Assembly (NCBI GenBank): GCA_907163375.1
Contig: CAJQUW010006861.1
Span: 1-64,000 of the forward strand
Length of the DNA stretch: 64,000 nucleotides
DNA from: Prostheceraeus crozeri
Taxonomy: Eukaryota > Platyhelminthes > Polycladida > Euryleptidae
Direction of reading: 5' to 3'
In this document: piece after piece, positions 56,571 through 64,000 of the stretch
Numbering within the stretch: the first letter of the stretch is position 1
How the letters are laid out: the number at the start of each line of letters is the position of its first letter
Notes under the pieces: model-generated
The model's input: only the letters and a program-made list of their open reading frames with translations
Database searches by the model: none
Told to the model about the DNA's origin: nothing
Translations under genes and position numbers: made by a program

Positions 56571-57039
56571 CTACAGAAATTTTGATAATTTTGTCCAAAA
56601 TGCTCATAGACTATTATACAGATGTGGTTGTTTGTAACTATTTCTTAGCAATAAGAAAATCAAATGCTGATACGAAAGCAAAGAGCTCGTGCTTTTTGCA
56701 TCAAGTTGTTTTCGCGTAATTGGTCAGTCAAAATTAAGCGATTCCTTTTTAATGACTGACTATAAAAACACATTTAATCTTTGGTAAAAATACAAATCCT
56801 CAGAAAATCGATCGTTATTGTCATTCTGGTTGAAGTCGAAGGGGATAATGTCGACTTTATTCAGTTTCTGGATTGATAAAGTATATAGTTTTATGCATGA
56901 CCTAATTTTAATGTCCGGTACTTATACTAGCTTGTATCATGCTTATATGCTTATGATTCTCATAAAAACGCTTTGATTTGATCAGAAATTCATTGAGTGC
57001 TCAACAGATTGCAATCTATTTTCAGGATGAATCGATTTA

Positions 57040-57495
57040 ATGGATGCACGAGTAAGACACTTAATCATTTGCCTTTCAATCTTAATGATTTTTGGATCCA
57101 CATGTGTATTATTCCGTTATTATTTGATGAACGTTATTAACAGTCTAGCTGCCATATCTTTTTGGATGCAAATTCAAATCATATTTGCATTCATGTTGAT
57201 TGTATCATTTCCTATTGCCGTTGGCTACATTCCTCTCAATTGGACTTGCGGATATCTGTTTGGCTGGCCGGTAGGAATATTGGTGATATCTTCCAGTGCG
57301 TTCTGTGGGCTTATCATTACTCGACTTGTTTTTCATGGAAGTTGCCGATTTCGTGCTCAGTATTATGTTGAATCGAAATTTTTGTACCTTAGAGCTGCCA
57401 TGTTGGCCCTTGACAAACCATCTCTTCTTTATAAGGTGATCATCTTGATGAGAATGGCTCCCATTCCCTTTGGTATTCAGAATTTGATTTTTTCG
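57040..57495 (+). CDS. TMEM64: TMEM64-like gene, first coding exon
   Basis: 152 codons from ATG 57040. An in-frame TGA lies four codons upstream, fixing this start within the exon. The reading ends at TCG just before the donor GTGAGT. If the donor were ignored the frame would run to 57564 into intron sequence without homology. Confidence 0.8.
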
Positions 57496-60398
57496 GTGAG
57501 TTTCATTTTCTTGTCTTCTCAATGTGATGAAATAAATGCAAGCAAAAGGCATTTTAAAACTTGAATCATCTGGAAATAATTGTCATTGTATCTAATCTTT
57601 ATTATGTCATACATGAACTCCAACATCTGTTGTTGCTTGACAAATATGCCAGTATTTTATTTCATCGTTAAAATTATTATCAAGTTATTATTATGATAAC
57701 AATCGTAATAAAACAAATAATCCCGGACTCGAGTTAAGATGCAATGACGACCTCAGACTTGAACAATTCAAACACAAAAATTCCTTGGCAGCCGTAGAGT
57801 CTGCGCTTCGACCTTCAAAGCCTCGTTACTACAGCTCAGAATGGACCAAGCTAGCTTTAAATGTCTATAATAGCTGAACAGACTAAAGGAATGCAAACCA
57901 ACTGCTGTGAGTATGATTGTCCTAGCTTTTTCGTGCGCCTGTTAATCAAAAGGAATGCAGAGTGCCAGCTCACGTAGGCATAGAATACTACGATATCCTC
58001 AGACTTGAAAAATTTAAGTACATAAGTTCCTCGTCTGGCGTAGACTCTGCATTTCGTTCGTTAGTACGACTCGAAATGGCCCAAACGAATGGCTCCTAGT
58101 AGCCGATTAATCATTATGAAGGATTATGCCGTATCTTCGCGAAAATTAGAGATTGTAGTAAATTATAGATAACGAAAATGCAACGAATTCAGACCATGCG
58201 TATTTCTTTCTTTCTGTCAAGAAATTTAATTTTAGTGACATGTCATCAATATGACTTCAATGTTGAAAGTTCTTGGGTTGAAATGTCGGGAGTTCTTGGG
58301 ATTGAAAGGGGATATTCAAGAGGATGCAGTATCATTTCAAACTCATATGCTTATATTCAGGAATTGAAGCGCCGATTCATGTAAAAGAAATCTTCGTTAT
58401 TATTGAAACAGAAGCTGGTAGATAAAAAGGTTTTACATTTTTCAATTCCTTGCATGACATTCAACAGATTTGCCCATCTTTCTATGCTATCCTAATGAAC
58501 AATTATCAAAAGTCTGCTAAGTTATGCATTAATAGTCCACATAACGGCTGCATTCAGGGCGATCATTGTTCAATGGATTCCTATGCTTTAGGAGTCACTC
58601 CGCTCCTTCATGCATTATTTCAAATACAAAGAAAATGCAGACAACTTTGGCATGCGGATGGCAGTTGTTTCTCAGATGAGCTTGATCAAGTTAATCAATG
58701 GTGGAAACTTTTATGTCAGCGAAATCCAACTTATGGATACTTGCGAATACATTACTTACGAGCACACGTAATTGGATGGTTACGAATACAGTTCCCATTA
58801 TAAAGAATCTAGCCATCTTTCAAAAACAACTGACGTTTTTGGAAAATATGAGACAAAAGTTGCAATCGGAAGGTGACAGGAACGACAGTAATGATATGAT
58901 GAATAGGTTGAAATGTTACCTGTACTTAATTTTCTGAATGTTTGATCAAAGCGTCAAAGTATGACAGCGTGCTGAAACCATGCAATTCGTCTCCGCCTTG
59001 CTGTCAAGCAATAAGGCAGCTATCGCACTCGAGGCTTCGTCTCGACCTTCGGTCTCAACGAATTATAAAGTGCGATAACCATCACTTATTGACGTCTGGT
59101 CGTTGGCGAGTTTGTAAATATCACTTGCCTGACGATGGCCGTTGATAGCGGTTGAAAGGCCTCGCTATAAACGAGAGAAAATAAACCTCATCTGTTTTGT
59201 GGACTTTCCTCGCTATAATTTGAGATAGTCTATTTTGCTGTGTGCTTTGGTAAAGCACTCCTGAAGCAATTTTTGCTCTATAATCTGGGCATTAAATTAG
59301 TAAAATAGATAAATTGCTCAAAGCAAATAATAACCGTTTCATTAAGTATTTTCTTCGACTTTCAATCTTTTGAAAAGTGGGAGCACGTTATTTTACTCCT
59401 TTCTTGCTTTTCATTCATTTCTTGATGGACACTACAACTGAGGTATGTAGTATGAAAGTTAAACCTCTTGAGGTTGGGTTAGCAATTTTGATCATTGTCT
59501 CAACTGCCGAATTGTCATAGATTGTCACAGGCACAACTCGTCCCCTGTACGTCAGTGCAGTTGAATAAAAATAACAAGGACGAACTCGTCCTCAGCAAAT
59601 TAGATGCGTCGTAATTTGGAAACATGCTTGGCATCTCATTCTTACACTATGCACAAATTGTGCAATTTTTGAGGACGAAAATAATTTCCGAGAATTCATA
59701 TGTCAACTTGTTCCAAATTGCTCCTCGTCATTTTGTCTCTTATTTTTCAGGTACCAAAAATAAATTTATTCAAGTATACATTCTTATCCGTTTTGGGATT
59801 GTTGCCTAATCAGATTTTGAATACTTTCCTCGGTGCCAGTTTTAGATCAATCGATACAATGGAACTTTCAAAGCAACCCCATATCTACACCAAATACTAC
59901 CTTTTATGCTTCCAGGTGAGATAAGACCTAACTGATGTGAAGATACCATACATTTCTGCAAATCGTAGATGGGTTAAATCATGAATACTTCATCGCGATA
60001 TTTTATCCATAACCTATTTTTCATAATACCAGGTGCTGTCTGTGATTACAAAACACTGTTACTTAATGAGCTTAATGAAATATTTGAATGAAAGTTGAAC
60101 TTGACAGGTTTTACACAAAACTCAATGACCTTAGGTTTACAGTAAATAGGATTACAATATTGGGCTTAGGGTTACACTCAATAGACACACTATTATGAAT
60201 GACAGTCTCGACACATGTATTTTTGTAAACATTTTAATTGAGACTATTGCTGTTTTGATGATATATTTGATCAGAATATTGAAGCGGTTGATGTTGCTTA
60301 TTTGCAAGGTTAGCACTGATGCATTAAGACAATTCATAATGTCCAACTCCCGGGAAAGAAAATTTTTGGTCTCGAAGTGGTTAGAAAGCTTATTTTAG
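57040..60398 (+). CDS. TMEM64: TMEM64-like VTT-domain membrane protein, three coding exons
   Basis: The one clear host gene: a polytopic ER/Golgi-type membrane protein of the VTT/DedA-like superfamily (TMEM64, related to yeast Tvp38 and more distantly TMEM41B/VMP1). Coding exons are 57040-57495, 59751-59915 and 60243-60398, all phase 0, about 258 residues. Exon 1 has helices at about residues 6-26, 44-63 and 75-97, with SFPIAVGYIPLNWTCGYLFG and the VTT core LMRMAPIPFGIQNLIFS. Exon 2 has SVLGLLPNQILNTFLGASFR. Donors are GTGAGT and GTGAGA; acceptors are TTTTTCAG and a weaker TTTAATTGAG. A TTTTCAG at 57019-57025 suggests a noncoding upstream exon. Vertebrate TMEM64 is longer at its N-terminus. 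Exon 3 is less certain than exons 1 and 2. Confidence 0.8.
58440..59170 (+). pseudogene. retroelement reverse-transcriptase fossil in the TMEM64-like intron
   Basis: The piece 58540-58720 has GCIQGDHCSMDSYALGVTPL then QLWHADGSCFSDELDQVNQW, the context of the reverse-transcriptase active site in DIRS/tyrosine-recombinase-type retroelements (QGDPLAM.MYALG..PL and VWYADDAT). The remainder is a worn tail with a structured GACGATGGCCGTTGATAGCG segment near 59132. It is a broken, old fragment. Confidence 0.5.
59751..59915 (+). CDS. TMEM64: TMEM64-like gene, second coding exon
   Basis: 165 bp between TTATTTTTCAG and GTGAGA, phase 0 at both ends, 55 codons. It begins VPKINLFKYTFLSVLGLLPN and ends YYLLCFQ, matching the order seen in TMEM64 (LPNYLM..SVGLLPTQLLNSYLG... 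to FCLQ). Confidence 0.8.
60243..60398 (+). CDS. TMEM64: TMEM64-like gene, probable last coding exon
   Basis: It starts after TTTTAATTGAG in the phase required by exon 2 and reads TIAVLMIYLIRILKRLMLL to a stop at 60396-60398. A last transmembrane helix followed by a short polar tail is what TMEM64 has after its CLQ junction. The acceptor has a weak pyrimidine tract. An alternative last exon (acceptor ATACCAG before 60033) is possible. Confidence 0.5.
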   Translation, partial: TIAVLMIYLIRILKRLMLLICKVSTDALRQFIMSNSRERKFLVSKWLESLF

Positions 60399-60409
60399 TA
60401 AAACTGTGA

Positions 60410-61075
60410 CGGGCCTTCGGTGTCCTGCGCCTTCTGAGGCCGATTGTATAGCGGTGTCAGCAGCCGCTGTGTGAAGGTTTACAAAGAGACATAAGTGCTA
60501 TTAAGAATTGTGCTGCTTGTCCAATGTGAGGTGATCGAAATGTGAAGTCAGACTGTAAAAGGTAATTCATGTTTCCTATTGATTGTAGGCTTAAGCTGCA
60601 TGATTGCTTTTGGTTCAGTGAATGTTGTGTCTCGAGTGTTCGTGCGTTTATCAATGAAATCGACCCGATAATTCCCGATGCCGCCTACACTATTATGCTT
60701 TTGTGCTAAATGTTCGTACAAAACACTGGTCGATGAATGGTCATTAATGGCTCTCATGTGTTCGAGATGCCTAGTAATAAATTTGTGGACCGTCTTACCA
60801 ATATAAAATTCACCACAAATGCGACAGGTGTATTTATAGACCATGAACTTATCATTACAGTTAGAAGTTTTATTTACGCTCTTCAAACTTCTCCATCGCA
60901 TTTACAGTTTCTGTAGGTATCATATTTATTAAAACGAGTACCTGTACGTATGCCGCACTCATTGATTAATTTTACCGGTAGATCAGATTTCTTAATTATT
61001 TCATTTATTTCCTTGTTACACTTGTCGCTAATGAAAGGTAGCTTTCAAATCGACATGCTAGTATCACTATTTGAC
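60410..61075 (-). pseudogene. Penelope-like element, GIY-YIG fragment (second family, minus copy)
   Basis: From about 61040 the minus strand reads LPVKLINECGIRTGTRFNKY. After a frame change the open stretch 60548-60901 reads KFMVYKYTCRICGEFYIGKT, VHKFITRHLEHMRAINDHSS and YEHLAQKHNSVGGIGNYRVD, the GIY-YIG core of Penelope-like retroelements. The reverse transcriptase is missing. Its 3' flank reaches the last exon of the TMEM64-like gene on the opposite strand. A partner copy faces the other way from 61128. Confidence 0.7.
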
Positions 61076-61127
61076 TTGGTTTTGTTATTTTTCATTTTAA
61101 ACTGTAATAATAAGTAGGGGCCTACAT

Positions 61128-61173
61128 AGTCTATAGATACACCTGTCACATTTGTGGTGAATTTTATATTGCA
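61128..61173 (+). pseudogene. Penelope-like plus copy, part before the hAT insertion
   Basis: It encodes YRYTCHICGEFYI, the start of the same GIY-YIG core as the minus copy, and is cut inside the core by the TIR element at 61174. Confidence 0.6.
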
Positions 61174-62267
61174 CAGTGTCCGCGCTCCCTGGAAAACCTG
61201 GAAAACACCTGGAAAATGAAATTTTACCCTGGAAAACTCCTGGAAATTTTGAGACTAGTTAAAACACTAATTGCAAGTTGCTGGTTATGCTTGCTCTATG
61301 GTTGAAGTGTTCTCTATTTTTCCAGATTTTATTCTTCATATCTCTACTTATTCGTTACAAATATAGTCTTCATTCTCATACAATTTTTTTGTTTTTAGAA
61401 TATTTCAGTGAATGGAATCTCCCATCATAATATGCAACATGAATGAGACCGAACTGCGTGGTATGGTTAACTATGAACTGTTGTCGAACTCCTAATCGTT
61501 GTACAGTATGGTGAAGTAGTAGCTCTGAATTCCCTCATTAACGTCGTGTGGAATGGTGGACTATGAGCTGTAGACTCCCTCATTAACGTCGTGTGGTATG
61601 GGGAACTAGGAGCCTTAATCTAGGACTAATGCTATTACACACTTGATTGCCGTGTGGCAGAATCTACTGACGCAAAATGGTGCTAAACCTATAAACTTCA
61701 TTTAGGCACCAGACTTGTTCTGAATGATCCGATCCGAGGCTAATATCGAATATTTTCAAACACATTTCAAGTAGGTTTTCAATATGTAGATACATCATTC
61801 CCGACACGTCGTGTGCCAATGAGCATTCCTCGGTCAATTCTTCTCAGTGTCATTCTCTTAAGCTGATTGTGATTACTTTCATGCATATGCAGCACATCAA
61901 CCATTATGTTCCTCTTTCTGGCTCTTGGGTCTTCCACCTTCTACGGATTCACGCAGCAATGCTTCAGTTCAAATGATCTTATCTGAATGGCAGCGCTCTG
62001 ACGTTCACCGTGTTGCATTTTATTGTAGAGTGAACTTAGCAGATATTCCGTTAATCGTTACATTTCATTGTTAAGTCTTATATTTTTCTATATAATTTTT
62101 ATATAGTCTTATATATTTTTCTATTTTCTTTATATATCTTAAATTTTTGTTCAAATTTGACCCCTGATTTTTGGTAAATTTCCCTTGAAAACCTGGAAAA
62201 TGAATTTTACCCTGGAAATCCTGGAAAACACCTGGAAATTTTCATTCAAATTTGCGCGGACACCCTG
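61174..62267. mobile_element. non-autonomous hAT-like element, 1.1 kb
   Basis: Termini are CAGTGTCCGCGC at 61174 and GCGCGGACACCCTG ending at 62267. The 8-bp target duplication ATATTGGT is intact on the right (62268-62275) and ATATTGCA on the left (61166-61173). CCTGGAAAACACCTGGAAA-type repeats lie in both subtermini. No transposase. The Penelope-like frame resumes after it, which proves the insertion. Confidence 0.8.
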
Positions 62268-62465
62268 ATATTGGTAAGACGGTCCACAAATTTATTATTA
62301 GGCATCTCGAACACATGAGAGCCATTAATAACCATTCATCGACCAGTGTTTTGTACGAACATTTAGCACAAAAGCATAATGGTGTAGGCGGCATCGGGAA
62401 TTATCGGGTCGATTTCATTGATAAACTCACGAACACACGATTAATTGATCACTTTCGAAAATAAA
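62268..62465 (+). pseudogene. Penelope-like plus copy, part after the hAT insertion
   Basis: It continues IGKTVHKFIIRHLEHMRAI and HLAQKHNGVGGIGNYRVD, nearly identical to the minus copy at 60548-60901, then ends at a stop at 62462-62464. Together with 61128-61173 it forms the plus-strand half of a back-to-back pair. Confidence 0.7.
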
Positions 62466-62619
62466 TTCAAATTTCTTTGAAAGTATTAGTGTTTAAGTAG
62501 TCCTGCGCAGTGACTTTTATTTTATGACTATGCTTGTTTGAAACATGTATTTGTTTCCTTTCTATCGATGAAATCAATCTGTAAGGAGAAACGGTTTTTT
62601 AAAGGGCTGTACCTCAACT

Positions 62620-62875
62620 TTCATGCTCACTCTAGAAGCCAAATTGAGATTGTTTCACCTGTCTTAGGAAGTGTAAAGAAGCAAATTTGAAAAAAATCTG
62701 TAGAGCCCTTTTCTTTCTGCAGCTTTTTTGCATTTTCCTTGAAATTATGTGCCAACTATAGAAACCAAATGGAGATTGCTTCACATGTAGCAGGAAATGC
62801 CAAAATGCCATTTGAAGATTATCTGTCGAGTTCATATATTTTTAGAAGCTTCTTGCACTTATAACACATTTATAT
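62620..62875 (+). repeat. tandem repeat, about 126-bp unit
   Basis: Two units in tandem, marked by GAAGCCAAATTGAGATTGTT and GAAACCAAATGGAGATTGCT 126 bp apart, each followed by a GCAGCTTTTTTGCA-like or GAAGCTTCTTGCA segment. The same unit occurs inverted at 63690-64000. Confidence 0.75.
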
Positions 62876-62941
62876 AAGTATACTTTCATTGAAATTATTT
62901 TGCCACTCCAGAATCCTGCTGAGTTGATTAACCTTTGAAGA

Positions 62942-62948
62942 CATATAC

Positions 62949-63003
<55 letters not shown>
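62942..63003. repeat. (TA)n microsatellite
   Basis: About thirty TA repeats. A 17-bp direct duplication (ACCCAATAAAGTCTA) follows directly at 63003-63042. Confidence 0.95.
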
Positions 63004-63005
<2 letters not shown>

Positions 63006-63049
63006 CAATAAAGTCTACCGTGCATACCCAATAAAGTCTATAGGCCTAT

Positions 63050-63685
63050 TAACACTTGCTACGTAGCTACTATATAAAAAACAAATGTAAGCTTAGATCG
63101 TTTGAATTCGAAGCTTATATGAAAACACTAATTGAAGATAGCATGTTAACACTTTCCAATTTTGAAATTCTTTAATAAATTTGCATTTCACGTTTCATCG
63201 ACAAAACTGAATGTTAGAATCTCTACAAGAACCATTATTTTATTGCACTGCTATAAGCTAAGTAAGGGTTAAATTTCCATGATTGTCGTTCAGTTTTGAA
63301 AACATTCGATTGTCGAAAACAATATTCCATTTACATCAGCATTTCTGTGCGGCAGTAATAACAAGATTATATGACCAATGACCATGTATGCTGAATAATC
63401 AAAATTAGGAATAACAATGAGCTAAACAACACAATGCACGAGTTGTGCGCGTGCACAGCAAATTAATCGTATTTCAACATCAATGTTGTAAGTTGCCGAC
63501 TTCAGTCTAATACACTACATCTTGCGCAGCAGAAGGCATTATGACGAATCGTATGATTGTGTTATTAATCACGAAACAAAACCAAAGCAGATATCATAGA
63601 AATCGAACAACATGAATTTTAGTGGCAAATATGGATCACCTTCATTATAACCTACAATATATCTATTTGGATTAGGTCACATAGG
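63050..63685. other. AT-rich DNA between inverted repeat arrays
   Basis: No coding signal. It lies between the two inverted 126-bp arrays and could be the inside of a foldback-type element. Confidence 0.4.
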
Positions 63686-63689
63686 CTTA

Positions 63690-64000
63690 TTGTGACGAAT
63701 ATCCTAAAAAGCAAAAAAAGTGCAAAACAGCTGCTCATTGAAAAGCGCTCGGCAGATTTTTTCAAATTTGCATTTTTGTATTCCTAGGACATGTGAAGCA
63801 ATCACCATTTGGTTTCTAGAGTGGGCTCAAGGAAAGCGTATTATAAGAACTAAGTAAAAAATCTAGAAAGAAAAGGGCTCGACAGATTTTTCTCGGTTTT
63901 GCTTTTTCATACTTCATGGGATATGTTGAGCAATCTCCATTCTAGAGTAGGCACATAATTTCAAGGAAAATGCATTATAACAAGGATGCAAAAAAGCTGC
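63690..64000 (-). repeat. 126-bp tandem repeat, inverted copy
   Basis: It contains the complement of the 62620-62875 unit at least twice (CACCATTTGGTTTCTAGAG, and about 127 bp further CTCCATTCTAGAG). It runs off the right edge of the window. Confidence 0.7.

Noticed and set aside
59090-59180. hammerhead ribozyme near the retroelement fossil
   Set aside because: CTGACGA...GAAA occurs with a possible stem II, but the other core positions and flanking stems do not fit well.

Overview
This is a repeat-rich stretch of an invertebrate animal genome. The base composition is AT-rich, one spliced host gene is recognisable, and most of the rest is transposable elements of several classes, many inserted into one another. 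I see nothing prokaryotic: no operons, rRNA genes or CRISPR array. The phylum cannot be read from the sequence alone.

Layout. 1-835 is A-rich low-complexity and tandem repeat. 950-2015 is the worn C-terminal half of a hAT transposase. 5990-7140 holds two Penelope-like (GIY-YIG) fragments facing away from each other. 8307-9445 is a short non-autonomous hAT-type element. 10148-15071 is a patchwork: two hAT-like ends, a Tigger/pogo-like end, a plus-strand LINE carrying a palindromic MITE, and a minus-strand RTE/BovB-like LINE. 16.1-18.4 kb has three tRNA-derived SINE-like units. A third LINE (18385-23480) is split by a 4.1 kb hAT-type element that itself holds a second TIR element. 24424-25070 is a degenerate minisatellite.

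The main object is nested. A hAT element (28293-55609, 8-bp target duplication TTCTAGAT) contains a truncated LINE and a complete-length but broken Polinton/Maverick fossil (31891-55556, 6-bp duplication AATATT, long terminal inverted repeats). The Polinton holds a mariner-type transposon (38912-40621) in its major capsid gene and a 537-bp retroposon (46038-46574) in a later gene. It carries the expected set: retroviral-type integrase, packaging ATPase, double-jelly-roll capsid protein, small basic capsid-associated proteins, adenovirus-type protease and protein-primed DNA polymerase B. It also has less familiar accessory genes on both strands.

Right of it (55.6-64 kb) lie a LINE fragment, a three-exon TMEM64-like VTT-domain membrane protein gene (57040-60398, plus strand), a second back-to-back pair of Penelope-like fragments split by a hAT-like element, and inverted ~126-bp tandem repeats around a (TA)n run.

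The most interesting unexplained signals are inside the Polinton: two ~105-bp modules near its right end that could fold into three hairpins, with paired base changes between copies; a shared short leader (start codon, then a GT-AG interval) in front of both its leftmost gene and its polymerase gene; a divergent pair of near-identical small genes; and a minus-strand gene that looks weakly like transcription cofactors.
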